Of a stretch of 64,000 bases of DNA, positions 30,500-44,300 are shown in pieces. The position numbers and the translations under genes are program-made. Each line of letters opens with the position of its first letter. The first letter of the stretch is position 1. Source of the DNA: Hyaloperonospora brassicae (lineage: Eukaryota; Oomycota; Peronosporomycetes; Peronosporales; Peronosporaceae). Below the pieces are notes generated by a model. The model ran no database searches, had not been told where the DNA came from, and worked only from the letters and a program-made list of their open reading frames with translations. The stretch is taken from positions 62,001 through 126,000 of the forward strand of contig CANTFL010000496.1 of assembly GCA_947650285.1 (NCBI GenBank), given 5' to 3'.

Positions 30500-31260
30500 G
30501 GTGAATGAGTCCTTTCAGACACGCAACAATATCATTGGTATTATTTCGCATAATGTCGCGGGATTCCCACGCATCCAGAACACTGCTCATCTTGGATTAA
30601 TAACTTTTGCCAAAAATCAAGGGACCATCAATTTGGTTTTTCAACAGAAAATACGAGTAACTGTTGGTGAGTCGATAAATATAAAAAATATTTAGGACCC
30701 TTTTTGGTGTTTCACGCATAGGTGGGAACGCTTGTTGTGGTTCAATTCAGGGCACTCATTAGGCGAAGTGGCAATTTTTAAATAAATTCATACCCATCGA
30801 AAGCGATAATGGTTCCGTGGTCTGAAGAAAATTAGACGCCGCACTGTATAAATTCTCGGAGTCACGCTCATGGGCGTGAAAGTTCTTGATTTCAACGTTA
30901 ATGGCTCCAGTGTCAAATCTGAAACGGAGTCGATGTTTTAGAGCCTTCCACTTCTTCTACAACAATATGACGGACATATGTTTGTTAGAGGGGACTTTAA
31001 ATGTACATTGGAGCCGCGGCTCGATTGTTCCTTTGTATCACCACCTGATCAACACGATACTTTGGAGCTGCGACGGTTTCATGATCGAGCGCTGTTCAAA
31101 CATGGTCTTGATGATGACATAGATATCACCGAGAAAAAATTTGCTGTATCGGCGTTTCAGGCGACGACTCACCCCAATTCATCCAATCTGCTGAGCCATT
31201 TTCCAGCAAGTTCGCAGCTGCATCAGTGGTATAGGAGCTCTCGGAATGCAGATTGGATTT
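30500..31260 (+). pseudogene. Endonuclease domain of the L1-like element
   Basis: I-I-G-I-I-S-H-N-V-A-G-F near 30535 is the start of an exonuclease/endonuclease/phosphatase domain, with the metal-binding Asn. At 30978-31260 a frame reads V-R-G-D-F-K-C-T-L-E-P-R-L-D, a worn G-G-D-F-N-C block. Frames alternate and stops separate the blocks. It would nick target DNA to prime reverse transcription. Confidence 0.7.
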
Positions 31261-31879
31261 GAGACGTTACTATGTCGGTACCTGGTCTTCTGCCGATGAC
31301 AATGGTATCAGTATTTGGATCGGCGTGCCGCATCAAATTACACGTGTACAAAACCCGAGGCGCGTGTACACTATTCCTCGTTGTGCTCATGCGGCCTCAC
31401 ACAAAAACAAAAATTGCGACAGTTTCGCGGGAGCAGCTTTAAGCTGACACGGCTATTTCTGTTCTGACGTCAAACTACATCGCTGCCCGCAAGGGTGACC
31501 GACTGGTCGAATGAATTGATGATGTATTTCGTTAATTTGTTGTAGCGACTACAAAACCTGCACGTCAAGGCCTGACATAATGGTATCATCAGTGGCTGAG
31601 CCTTTTCTATGTCCCATGGGATGCTGCTCGACAGGTAGCGCGCACGCCTAATCCTCCATTTAGGTGATCATGAACATTGCGACCATCCTAGCATTCCCGA
31701 TACTCTTGCGGAACATTAACGTAATTAGGAAGTGTCGACGGATATGGCATCAAACAAAGAAAGAGCGCTTTCTCGTACAGCATACTTACAAGCCTTGAGA
31801 GACGTCTCGCCGTTTTGACGCCCGGATATCATCAAGGTTAAAAAACACCATCATGATTTGAGGCGGGAAAGCAATATCC

Positions 31880-33190
31880 GTGCCAAATGGGTCCAAAAAT
31901 TGGCTGATGAAATGGCCGGCGTCTGGTATCGTAGTATGAAACTTTCTTTTGCCTGTCCCGAAGCTACTGCCGCGTTCATTTTCCGGGCTACCTCTACGTA
32001 CTGAGTTAATGACTTTACTGTGACGTCGGAATTTTTTGCGACGATGCGAGTGCGGCTTGAAAGAGGTAAAACCTTTGTAAAGCTGCTGGGCCGGAGGAAA
32101 TAAACCACCCGATTCTACACTGATTACGCGTAAGCCTTCTGTACTATACTCGCCACATATTATACGTGCAGCGTGTGTCCAGCGTCCTTGAATTAACTAA
32201 ACTTGTAGTGTCTGAAGACATATTCAGCCTCCGCCGTGCCGCATGACTATCGTTTGATCGCTTTCCTTAACATTGACAACATGCTATTTACCAAGGTTTT
32301 AGGTGTTTCGGGTGCGGCATTTGCTGTCACATCTCGTTCTGCAGACTCAAGTTTGCTTTGTTACGCAGCATTCAATTCATACAGCTCTTGTCATTTTCGC
32401 GGCGGTAGGAAAAGCTGCAAACTTTGAAAATCTGTATGATCCATTTTCCCTTCTTATAGATAATACAAAGGGGTACGACACGATTCAACGTCCATCTCTA
32501 GTTTTGTCGCTTATATAGATTGGATATTCACCCTAATTAGTTTCAGTGTGGCAGCTATTGACCGCGGCACGTCGTGCCGTTTTCTCGTGAATTCGTACTG
32601 CTCTGGTCTACGTGCGGACAATTGTGGTATACCGGTAAGGATGTCCCCTTTGCCATTTCTCTATATTCTTGCCCTCGATTGTGTCTATTGGGTGCTTCAC
32701 AAGCGAGAGTTATTCGGGGGGCGGGGGTAACTATCACACCTGGAAGGACAACTATTAGGATAAAAGGCTCGGGCTATGCCGACGAAAAAGCTAACTTTTT
32801 TTGAGACCCGCCTGCAATCAGACCGGTTAGACGAATTTTTGATTTTTTCGCTCATGTGACAGGTCTCCGGACATCTAGGTCGAAAACAATGATCATCGAG
32901 CTGGAACCTCGCGGATCATATTTACCTTTAAGCATCTGTGGTCTCACTTGGCAGGCTCCCGGCTACTCTTGCAGTTACCGTAGTGTTCTGCTGCGACAAC
33001 AGGATGTTATTGCCGACAAGTAGAATAAGTGCATCCGGAATAACTGGAGCCGACTTTCTTTCGGACACGGAAAGACTCACACGGTGAATCAATGGGATCA
33101 GCTCTCCAGTGCTATCGCTGGTTTCTAAATTACGTTTTCATAACGGCACTGGTGGCCTTCTCTTGCAGTAGTTACCCATTTGTACAGATT
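31880..33190 (+). pseudogene. Reverse transcriptase of the L1-like element
   Basis: Blocks in order: G-P-E-E-I-N-H-P (about 32088); D-Y-R-L-I-A-F-L-N (about 32240); Q-H-S-I-H-T-A-L (about 32360) and S-L-L-I-D-N-T-K-G-Y-D-T-I (about 32450, motif A of D-F-x-K-A-Y-D type). Then G-S-G-Y-A-D-E-K-A-N-F-F (about 32767, catalytic Y-A-D-D with the second Asp changed to Glu), followed by F-A-H-V-T-G-L-R-T-S-R-S-K-T-M. The order and spacing fit L1-clade RT. Confidence 0.8.
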
Positions 33191-33399
33191 TTTAAATGAC
33201 TCTTTATGGGGCTTCCACAATCGCAATTTATCATATACATGAGTCCCTATCGGAATCGTCTACTTTACCAATTCATTAGGGGGATTTGCGTTACCTTGTA
33301 TTCGGACGGAATCGATTACGTGGCGAAAACATCTGTTGGAAAATAGACAGCTACTATTTATTTAAGATCCTAATTGATTGTTATTTACTCTGAAAATAA

Positions 33400-34245
33400 A
33401 TGAGTCGAGTCTGGCATGCAGTATGCCTTGATTGACGATAGACACGTATCCTCAAAATTTATCGACGCTCTGGATAATCGGGTTTAAAAGTGTGAGAATT
33501 TTTTCGGCTATTCGTAATCGCCAAGCTGCGGTCAAGGAGGTCTGTAGACGTATCTTCTTATTTACACCGAGAGCCGCAGTCGCCTATAATGAAGAAGGAA
33601 TTGTCACAATAGATGTTCGGCGTATACTTGACGGCATATTGCTCAAAGGGAGCGTGCTTAAGTAGTGGTTTCGGGGCGACAGGATCACCAATTTCTTTTC
33701 CACGCCACGCTTAAGTATATGTCGTGCATGCGGGATCGTAAGGATACGACATAGATATTAAACGGAGACACCTTTGCCATGGGATTGAATTAACTTGGCT
33801 GGACAATGACATGGACGACCCTGCAGACTGGCATTGCCATATTCTATCCTACGCGTTACATGGCGACCCAGTCTATGACGAAGCGACGGTATTTCATATC
33901 TCTCTGACTCGCTCTTCTCTACAATTTCTCGTTTCTAATAATATTAGGCGCTGAAGTTTGGGATATTAATTGCTTACTTAACGCATGTCCAATAATTTCA
34001 ATATTTACCTTTCTCTAGTGAAGGTTCATTGCTCCAGGATTTTGATACATGCATGAAATGTGAGGTGCGACCTGTCTCGTCGATGGCGGTTTGCGATATG
34101 ACCGCGTCCTTATCCGGTGGGAGTTCTGTCTACTTCGGCGCTAATCCAGTGCTCACGCAGGTGGTCCACACGTGGGCCGGAGTTGACGGACCCGACGAAG
34201 GAGACGAAAACAGCTTATCTCCCGGCGGCGGTGTATAAAAAAAAA
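33400..34245 (+). pseudogene. RT-RNase H connecting region
   Basis: 33432-33665 (77 codons) and 34029-34238 (69 codons) are open plus-strand stretches between RT and RNase H in line with the element. The first has I-F-S-A-I-R-N-R-Q-A-A-V-K-E-V; the second has P-V-L-T-Q-V-V-H-T-W-A-G-V-D-G-P-D-E. No domain recognised. Confidence 0.45.
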
Positions 34246-34799
34246 CTGAACTCCTAGATAAACGAGTTTCATAGGATGAATTACACATGACACCGGAAGG
34301 TTCGCCATTGATCACATGGATCGATATTCGACGAAAACATGCGTCTTTTCCGATAAAAACTTAAACACTATATCGTCTGAATGGCATAGGTTTCCCGCTC
34401 AGGAATAGAGCGAAGCAAAATATTTTGTGCCCCGTACCTAAGTGTGCGGGTGCCTTTCTAGTACAAGCAAGACAAATCTTTCGGACATTTCCTAGATCAC
34501 TAAGACACTAGGTGTTTCTATTTGATCGGTAGGGATGGCAGGGTACTTTTCATTAGCTGACTTGCATGTTAGGTTTTTCGGTCCGTACTTTCCGGAAATT
34601 TTGCATAAAGCCTACGATGTTGTCAAATCGTATATGGATACAAGGGATAATTCATCGAAAGATATCAATGCGGTCTTCTCGTAAGATAGTGCACTGTAGC
34701 GTTTTTTTGTATTACTGACATATTCAGCCATTAGGGTTGAGCGCCTCCGCCGCATGAAAGGCTAATCTTTATCACAGGAGGAGGACACAGGTAGTGCCA

Positions 34800-35360
34800 C
34801 GAATATCTATCGCCGGTCGGTATCGAGGTTTCGTGTATTTATCTACAATACCGACATGGGGGGCGGGCAAGTGCTTGCTCAGGTACGGTCAGCCTAAACT
34901 TATTTTATTATCTGCTACGCCGAACTTCCTCCATTGCAAGTACACCCTGTCGAACAGTGCCCAGGAGAGTTGTACCCTCTCTTCTTCGATATAGGATCCC
35001 GCGGAATTTCAGGTCCAGGCAGCGCTAGATCAATTATTGTCCGAGTCAACGTTTCGACGCATGCCGCATGCGTTTTGTGGGTAGCGAGCGTGTCCGATGG
35101 CTCTGCGGCGACCACTTAATATATCGCTGAAGACTGGAGGCTCGCTCACGGTCTTTTACAAGCCATGAAAAAAAATTACTTTTCTCACCCCTGCATGTCA
35201 TTGGGAACAGTGCGCTTGTGCTTACGCAATCCGAACACGACACCCTCCCCCAAGCTAAAAAAGGTGCGACTGTTCACCGAAAAGAACGCCATCGCTAAAA
35301 AAATTCATGTCTCTATGTGGGGACATCACTATCGCACCGACAACAAAATAAAGGTTTGAC
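34800..35360 (+). pseudogene. C-terminal RNase H of the L1-like element
   Basis: A worn R-F-R-V-F-I-Y-N-T-D-M-G-G-G (the Y-T-D-G-S block) lies near 34820-34865, then S-V-S-D-G-S-A-A-T-T near 35090. After that come H-G-L-L-Q-A-M-K-K-N-Y (35148-35180) and M-W-G-H-H-Y-R-T-D-N-K near 35315-35350. The last motif corresponds to W-A-P-H-I-R-E-Y-N-R in the fragment at 20902, tying the two copies to one family. Confidence 0.7.
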
Positions 35361-38300
35361 TGGAGAATATCGTTATGGATTCAGTAGCTTCGGTTCAAAC
35401 GCACGCTACTTATAACACAGGTTTGGTCTATGAGGTATGAGTTGTCTTGATTCTGATGTCAATCATTATTTTAGGCCTCTAGAACAGGCCAGTATGCCAA
35501 ACAGGGCCACGTACTGACACCGAGAAACCTGACCATCGCAATATACGAGACTGCGTCGGCGTTGTGATGTCTGCTATCTAGTGCTACCTAGAACATAGAG
35601 TAGCGGTACCCTCGGTAAATGGGTCGCCGAGTGACAGAATATGGCAGGTCGTTCGCGTACCACAATACAACTCATCTTCTCGAGCTTTCACTCCTTGAGC
35701 TATTATTATATGCGCATGTGGACCGAATTCCGCCTTTTCAATAATCAGTGAAATACCGACGTTCCATAATTACGAGCGTTATTCCCACTATTCGGTGTTA
35801 GACCACCCTGAAACGGTTAAAGAATGGCAAACGTACATAATAGTGGGTCATTCTTTCTTGAATTGGGAATCATTGAACTTCTGATGAATTATGGACCTAA
35901 CAAATACGCGCGAGAATGTTTGGAGAAAGACGAGCTGCGGCACACTGGCGCATTCATTAAATGAGCAGCGATAGACCATCGTTCCATGCAAACCTCACTC
36001 CCCGATATAATAATATCCGCTAAGTATTATAATATATATCCCTGGGCTGCGATTAGTACAAAATAGTTTGTTTTAACCCCTTCTCCGTGATCGCAGCTAG
36101 GATAATCGTTAGTCTTTTCCGCGTACTTGATAAGGCTTATGCGACAGCGAAGAATGAATGTTTGGCGCGAGGCCTGCAAGTTAGTAAAGTGTCGCCAGAT
36201 TTAATTCTTTATTTTTCGAAGCTGTTATATCACCTATAGCATGAGAACAAATACCCAGGCCTAGAAACACGACCGACAGCCATAATGATAGTTAGAAAAT
36301 AAAACTCGATGCTGAACGTTGCTGATGATTTTAATGCCGTTTCAAAAAAATGTTTCAAGTTTCGCAAGCGCGTGACCCATTGGACTTCAAGTATTTTTCT
36401 TTACATTAGGCGCATCCCACGTATCTCGTCGTGTTGCCATGGTGAAATACACAAATTTTGAACTGGTTAATGGTTGTAGGCCAAATTATAGAAAATTGAA
36501 AAAAACATTATTGCATCACCTTTACTTCAGATGACGTGTAAATCGCTTGACAATGCTGGGCACGCGAGGCAGACGGTGCGCTCCTGTAAACACCCGTTGG
36601 GCTTTTTAAAAAAGCTGATAGTGTGTGCCTCTCAAATCCCCGCTTTTGGAAAGGAGGAGACCAGCAATCTAAGAGGCTTGGTAAATTGCAGCGCAAAAAC
36701 TTAGACGCAAATAGAAAGTCAATCGGGCAAGTGCGCAACTTTGCCGAATGAATGATTGTACCTCTTAAAGCTCTTAAACTCCGCCTACTATATATATGGC
36801 AATAAAACAATTTAAGAAGATCCTTGATCATGGTAAAAACATTTATGGAAAACTAAAGCGCTAGATGGCCAGAATGAATATTTTGACGACTATATCTTAC
36901 GCTTTGCGGAAATTTAGCTAATAATGATTAGCCTCATGTATTCGTTTCCTTTAGCTCATTATCGACCATGTCTTATGCAGGGTTATCTTCAGCAAGGTCT
37001 TTAGCATCCACAGGTCATTGACAAGACCTTTTTGCGAATCTTAAACCCTTTCTTCTCAGACTTCTTAGAAACGCGCATCAATGACTTTAGCAGAAATTTT
37101 ATTTCCGATTTGTAAGAGAGAAATTGATCTGTAATACATCGAGTCATTCAAGGTGTACTAAATTATCACAAGAATTATTTTTTCTTAGCACGAATACGGC
37201 ATTAAGGTCATGTAAGAGCTAATTTGCTTCAGGCAATATCTCTAGTAGCACAACACATTGATTGGCGCCTTAAATAGCATAATTCAATCAATCCAACCCC
37301 AATATTTTATGCCTATTTCAATTTAAAATCGCCTGACTAATTTTTTTATAGATATCAAACACAAAAGATTTACACTATTGCCATCATTCACGCGTAAAGT
37401 AAAAGAATTGTAAACGATGCCGTCAGAAACAAGACGGAGAGGCAGAAGGATGGTATTTAATAATAACGTCTAAATAAGTCTTCTAATTTATCACAAACGA
37501 ATTTAACGCCGACATAATCTTCGAAGGAATATTTATCAATTCGTCGTATAGATTTGAAATTTCTCTAACACTCGGACACTAATGCTCGCTTAAGTTTTAC
37601 CGAGGCTGTTTTACAATAATTATCCTTCAATCGTTTTACCAGCCCGTTAAATAGATTTTCCAAGGATCCTAAACCTTAGCGGCCAGTACATTTTGTCGCG
37701 TGAAAACGTTCACCTTACTCTGCACATTTGTACTATGGGATTTATTACTTTTTGCTAGGCTTGTCTTGTTGTATAAAGTGCTTCTTAACGTTAATAAGAA
37801 GCTGTCCTGTACGGTATCTATACCTTTCGGAATTATGGGCATCCCGTCCTGCCCCGGTAGAAGTGTAAAAAAATTACACTAAAACGTTGTCAGGATGAAT
37901 TGTATTAAAAAAGGTAAATGCAAGGCGATAAACCCAACTTAGCCAAGGAAGGTTTATGGGTGTCAGATAGGTACAAGCACAATAGCTGATGGTATTATTG
38001 GACGTGCAACTCGTCTACTAAAACATTGAAAAATTGTTTATCACACTTTATCCACGTAAATTCGTTCAATTCTTCAACGTCTACCGAAGCACGGAGAGAG
38101 CGTATGTTTTCTAAAATAGATCATCCACTTAAATTTGAAACAATGTGCAATAAGCCGCTTCAATCTAAATTACCTAAGCTGTTTAGTTTGGGATTTTTAA
38201 ATACCGATAAAATTTTTGTCTAGAAATGTACCTTTCTGCTAGCTTGGCCACTGTCGAAATGGTACTGAACCGCGTATGATATGCAGAACAACTTTGTATA

Positions 38301-41300
38301 AAAATTAGAAATAGGCGAAATTAGTCAACGTCCCATGCGGTCACTCTATTCATCTAAAATTCCAATATACCAGTGAAGGGTCGATGCATCAATAATTGAA
38401 TTTCATAAAAAGCAACCCTCTCGTTCGACTCCGATTAATGATCCAGCAAGACATGCACATCGTTAAACAGTTAATAGGCACCCTTAGGGACGAGTCCACG
38501 TCTCCTCTAAGTGAGCACTCCGCTGCTACTACTGATGTGCATATGCTGGACGGTACAGACCAGCGGGAGTTCGCATACTAGTATTCAGCTCAAATTCTAC
38601 AACTAGCCGATATCCTTGTAAATTATGTGTTTTAAGCCCTGTAAGCCAGCATCAAATTTCTAGGCACCCTTACTCTTTATGCGGACAAATTTAGGTGTCA
38701 TATATCTTTTCCGTCCATGTGCATATGCTAATTTAAGAGGCTATTTGACAATCTGTTGATTGGCTGAACAAATTATGCTGCATTAATTAATGAAGGGGGC
38801 TCCGCATGCCATGCCTTGACGCCGCGTAAGCGATAATCGTGAGTGTAATTTATAATACGTCGTGTTTGTGATAAAAATTGAGCCTTGAAACTGTGTTCGT
38901 TCTTCACGCCTTTGGGTGACGCAAAAGCGCCTATCGGTTCCCTTGGACTACCTTCAAACTAAAAAGCGCCCGAACCTCATTTTTATATAGACAAGACTAC
39001 ATGAGGAGATGCGCAAAACAATCCGTAATTACCCGAATCCTACAATTTTAGTTTGGTTTGTTTTTAAACGCGTTTGTACGAAGACTTACCCCCTCGTATG
39101 GGGATTAGCGGATAAACTGAAGAATGTTTATACATACCCACTTAGAATTGATTTGTAAGTTAATTTGTTGCAATTTATGACCAGTCTCGCGTAACCACAT
39201 TTCTCCGTCCAAACTGCAGTATAAGGTATTATGCGCACGAGCTTAATGATTAAACAAATTTGTCAGGGGATCTAAAGCTTGATTTTGGCTAAAGATTTCT
39301 AGATCTCCTTAAGCCGTATCCTCCTAGCCGTCGATGCTGTTAGATACAACGGAAACGAGAATCATACCAAATCCGGACAATCGTCCTGTGGGTATGCCAG
39401 AGATGTGACCAGAAGGTTTGGTCAAATTTGGCATGTCCGAGAATAGATATTTTGCGATGGATAAAGTCGGCAGCATGACTTGTCAGTAAGATTTTGTGGA
39501 TGTAAATTTGTTCAAGCATAATGGCAAATGCTGACCGAAGATGAGTAATCGTTGTCTAGCGAAACGTTTGATCGTCTGTACCATTTTACGCTCAGCAACC
39601 CGGAGTATTTTTGACTGGATATCGGCGAGCGTTAAGTCAATTATGAAGCAAACGGCAATTTGGTGCTCGACGAATTCGAGTTTGGCAAACTCGAGGTCGG
39701 CGAGCTCACGTTGTAGCGCTAGGCGATAAAATATCGAACGGCTGTAGCGATATGGTATTTTTTATGATGGACTAGGAGGAGAACAGAGAGTCACTCGAAC
39801 TAGCCCTGCGATATGGCGAAGAGATCTACTGATACAGTGCCGAAAATGCTTGGTCTAAGACACGCACAGCTTAAATCAGTCCATGTGCCAACCAGATGAA
39901 GCCCGCCGTCGCACTTCGAGAGGCATACCCAGAAGAGGAATCGATTGGTAAACCCAAATCATTTACGAATGCCGAATGCATGAACGCTCGCTAACAGCAA
40001 TTTAAGTAGTCTCGTTGCCAACAAGCCGGTTGGCTTCGGTGACAGGGACCATTAAAGTGTCGTTAAAGACAAGCCGGTGGCCGTTAATAGCATAGACTTA
40101 ATTTTTAAACATTGCTTAAGTATCAAGCCGGTGGTTCTTAGCCGCGCAAACCTTAATTTTTCTAGCATGGCTACGACTGCGCCCATTAAGCTGTAAAGTA
40201 CGTAAAGCGTCGGCTACAAACGTTGTGTGTATATTCACTGAAAATGAGAAATTTGAAAACTGCTGATCTTAAATTGGTTGCGAGTAAGGGCTTAGGAAAA
40301 AACCACAGCTGAATTCGAAGGGGCATACAACGGGGTGATTTATTGAAACTTACTATCCTCATTTGCCAAAGTAATGTGGTGATTGATGTGTTTTCGATTT
40401 GAATATGTAGGACAACTTAATTAACTGAGTAAATACCATGAATGATGCCAGGAACCGAAATTTGAATTTTGCTATTATATAGCAGGTACCAAGTGACCAA
40501 ACAAAATCAGTTTGGTCATCTATGTATATATAAAAAAGCGGGTTTTCAGCAACTGGTGGAAGACCATCGCGCGCCGAGTTGGAACCATTGAGAGAAAAAG
40601 CTCAGAAAGCAAAACAGAAAATGAAGCTGGAACTCTAGATTAAAAATACAAAGTGATGACTGTGACTTTGACGATAAAGGTTAGAGTACAAATTTTAAAT
40701 ATTGGAAGGTGCCCGAAAAAGCCAGAGAAGATTGTGCGCTACCAGAAGATAGGGTGAGTCAAGCTCTGGCAGTAATTAAGCGTCTCGCGCAAAGATGAAA
40801 GATTTCATCAATGCTGCGTATAAGAAGGGTCTTGTCGAGGACCTATCGGTGTCTTTTGATGACCATTCTCTAGGTATCCTCCGATTCCTAAAGAAGTTAA
40901 TCACACCTGTAGCGAACCAATACCCGCTTCGAATCGAAGATGAAGAGAAGTGCATAAAGTGGATAAAAACATTTAGCATCGAACGTTCGACTCTTGAAAA
41001 ATGTACAATTAAAAGACGGTACTGCGCACAGACTATGAAAGACTGAGCATTGCGGAGCTCTCTCTTACACTGTTGTGCTCGTGAAAGAAATTAGATAGTG
41101 GTGCAAGGTCATAACCTATCGCAAAAGTGCGTGAAGAAACCTTTGTCCACGGTCTATATAAAAATATGAAAAAACAAATTAGCTAGATAGACGCGTTCAA
41201 TTCGGTTCAAGGTCATATCGCTCGGCAGAATATGAGTGATCTACTCATCGAGAGTCGAGTCTTTTGAATCATATATGGCGTCAATATCGTCATTTATTGA

Positions 41301-42650
41301 ATTAAAGGTAAATTTAAGCGAATTCGAAGCGTAGAAGAATATCCCCTGGGGTGTGCAAATCGATTGGACCTTAGGATTATTCACTTTAAACATTATAATT
41401 TTAGGAAAGCAACATGAAGACGCAGACGGCGTCTGGTTCGACTATAAGAGGCTCTATAAATAACAGAGAAATAGAGAAAATGGGTCAAATTAAGAAAAAG
41501 AGGAAGGTAGTAAAAGACACAAAGCAAAACACATTGATTAAGTAATTCAAGCGTCGATTGAGCTATGCTGAGACGGTGAATAGGCAAGAACAGATACACG
41601 ACATTGGAATGCATGCTCCACTTGACCAGACCGCTTATTTTAGGGAAGAAGATGCGGATTTTATACAGCTTAAAAGGTGGACTGGACGTATATCAACGAT
41701 ATGAGAGTAATATATAGTCCCCACAAATACTGGTATAATTCATGATAATGGCGTCAAACAAGACGGCAAAATTTAAAACTAATAATTGTCTATATACACG
41801 GAACTGATATGGACGTTACTTAGCAAGTCATTGTTAAATATCACTGTCCACAGTACATTAAGTCGTTAATGTAAAGACGTTACTTGTATGAACATCACGA
41901 AACGGAGAATGTGTGCTTCTTCTTCATTTGCCTGAAGGGGTATGTGCGAAATGTGCAGTTATCATTGACTTCATTTTTTCACGGAGCCCATCTGCCTTTT
42001 TGACAGTTACATCGAGTGTTTTGTTTGTTTCTGTATGTTTTGTTGGGTTTTAGTCATAAAGAGAATGATAGAGAAGGTTATACTTCTAGATAGATATTCC
42101 AATGACGAGGCCCCCAACGGAATCCCGAAATGTGTATGGTGCGCGTTTTAGTATCGAAGTCATCAACCAGGTCTTCTCTTTATATACAATAGGTATTGAT
42201 CCCAAATCCCGGTACGAGACATTACGCCTAGGATTTTTTGAACGCAGGATTTTCCGCCGGTGAAGTCGCGATACGAATTAGTGGACGAAGAAGGCTTGTC
42301 TAACACTGACGAAGACGGAGCACGTGCTTACGACAATAAAAAAGCATAAGATTGAAGACAAGATGTGATGTTAGCTGTGCACGTGCTACAAAAGCACCGG
42401 AGGATTAGACGTCGAACTACTATGATACAAGAAAATAAAAAAAATCACGGATGGTTTGACCAAATTGACTGGATGCTAAGCGTATCACAAAAAGTAAGCA
42501 CGCAAGGAGTGTCACAAGAGTGTGAAAGGCTCCGAGAAAAGATTTGTCACTAGCTCTCGTGGTTGGAAGGTCATTGGTTTCGAAATAGGGCTTTTTACAA
42601 CACGGCGTTATAGAACCACTAGGAGCTCTCGCGAAAGGAGACTCGATGTT
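35361..42650. other. AT-rich decayed DNA, no gene seen
   Basis: No motif recognised on either strand. The longest open stretches are 36508-36831 minus (107 codons) and 40795-41046 plus (83 codons, charged, K-K-L-I-T-P-V-A-N-Q-Y); neither can be named. Three loose copies of CAAGCCGGT(T)GG lie at 40022, 40070 and 40124. Much of this is probably transposon remains beyond recognition. Confidence 0.5.
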
Positions 42651-42659
42651 AGAGCTCCC

Positions 42660-42860
42660 TGAAGAAAAGCTCTTTATTAAATTCTATTTAACTCGTTTAA
42701 GGAAAAGCAAAATGATCTCCATCAATCAGCGTACTTACATCAAGCGTTTGGCAGAGAAGGTTGGCGTCGCTTTATGCAAGGAAATGCACGAAACGACAAA
42801 AGAAAGTGAATAGATGACCGAGCTAGAGAGGGTGATGCATGTGCGACCAAGTGTTCATAC
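42660..42860 (+). pseudogene. Copia RT C-terminal fragment, decayed
   Basis: Plus-strand frame with M-I-S-I-N-Q-R-T-Y-I-K-R-L-A-E-K-V-G-V-A, the block that follows the catalytic region in Copia RT (family pattern I-S-Q-x-x-Y-I-x-x-L), then M-T-E-L-E-R. It lies upstream of the RT start at 43.75 kb, so it must belong to another copy or a rearrangement. Confidence 0.6.
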
Positions 42861-43739
42861 TGTATGCTATATGGCACAATCACGTACGATGCCGCGTGCG
42901 CTCAATCTTACATGATGCACGCGGTAGGAGTCGTGTACAAGCCCTGCGATAAGAATGTGAAGAGCCGCTGGATCGCGCAGTGGCCAAAGTGTACCAATTT
43001 ACGCTGAGCAAGGCTAGGATAGATAATTCATTTGGGTGTGCGGCAATTCAAACTGCTGTGGATAGTTGGAAAGCTCCTTCATTTCTATTAAGCAAGAACT
43101 CAAACTTGTGCGAGATGATGTCTAAGCTCAATGCTCGTATATATCTATTGTAAGTGCTAAAACGTCTTTGCAACTCGCGCATTCGTATCGCGAAGCAAGC
43201 TCGACCTCGCTAGGGTGTGACATATACTTTTCGGATACGCCAAGTTACACATGGAAAATCGAATTCGTGTAAAACATTTTGAAAATATAAAATTTACGAT
43301 ATGTGGCTTTACCGAGCCTTACGGTAGCACATACACGCTACAAGTCCCCGCCTTGTGTACTTAACGTTCAGGTTTATGGCTGTAAAAATAGCATTTGATT
43401 AGCCTTGAAACAAGCGATGAGGTAATCTCCACGTATGTAGGAAGAAGTCAAAGATTTTCCACCTGCCAGAACAGTATTATTGAGGAAACAAACGGTTTCC
43501 ATTTCGACACGATACGCAAGTACACCAGGACGAGACGAAACGAACAAGAGTCAACTGTTAGACCCGTTCGCAATTAAATGACCAAACTTTATAAGATGTA
43601 TTTTTAACTACGGCAAGGAAAAATTAACTTGTCGACTATGACGCTGGATATGAGGAAAAATGCTGTACAAGCACTGAAGAGGATGGTGAGAGTATCGACA
43701 TCAAATATATTGCTGCCAATTAAGGTCAAGGAAAAATAG

Positions 43740-44300
43740 TTACATCCAATAACTAGTAAGATTCAATCCTTCACACAGCAAAAAGGTGGACAATATATAG
43801 TCTACCCTCGAACAAGAGATCAATTGGTTGCAAGGATCGGTTTGTTTTTGTACAAAGCAAATCATTAGGATAGATTGTAAACTTTAATGTACGACTCGTG
43901 GCTATAAAATTCACCCAGCGTCCAGATCTGGACAATTTTGAGACATTTAATCTGCTGGCGCGAAAAGAGCCGATCAAAGTTGCACATGCACTCGCGGCGG
44001 AGCAAGATTTGATGCTGTAGAATGCTGATGTCGACGCTGTATTCCTATACAGTGAAGTCAATTAAGTGATTTGAAATTGGTCATTTTTAATGGATTTTTT
44101 TGATAAGCATTACCATGACAAGAAGGATCTATTAAATTATGTACCGTACATATCAGAAGGCACGAGAATGGAGTCATCGACTAGACAAACACTCTTAAAA
44201 ATCGGAATTTACGCGTACGGCTGCTGGTTTTTTGTTTATGTGACAAGATCAACCAGTAAAAGTTTAACCTTGTGGTCCTGATGTCTGGGTTTCACCATCA
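43740..44300 (+). pseudogene. Copia reverse transcriptase fragment, decayed
   Basis: Plus strand: L-P-S-N-K-R-S-I-G-C-K, then V-R-L-V-A-I-K-F-T-Q-R-P-D-L-D-N-F-E-T-F (family K-A-R-L-V-A-K-G-F-T-Q). Then V-A-H-A-L-A-A-E-Q-D-L and N-A-D-V-D-A-V-F-L-Y (catalytic D-V-x-x-A-F-L), ending in V-Y-V-T-R-S-T-S-K-S-L. Two stops and a frame change. It is unrelated in detail to the young Copia at 16-20 kb. The stretch 44300-45450 has no nameable motif; an 11-G run sits at 45153-45163. Confidence 0.75.

Larger units (their letters stand above)
27160..35360 (+). mobile_element. L1-like non-LTR retrotransposon, heavily decayed
   Basis: In plus-strand order: a possible ORF1 with a CCHC knuckle (28088-28129), an apurinic-type endonuclease (about 30500-31260), reverse transcriptase (about 32060-33000) and a C-terminal RNase H (about 34800-35360). 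No LTRs were found. Stops and frameshifts are dense, so the copy is very old. No poly-A tail or target duplication could be recognised, so the ends are approximate. Confidence 0.75.
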
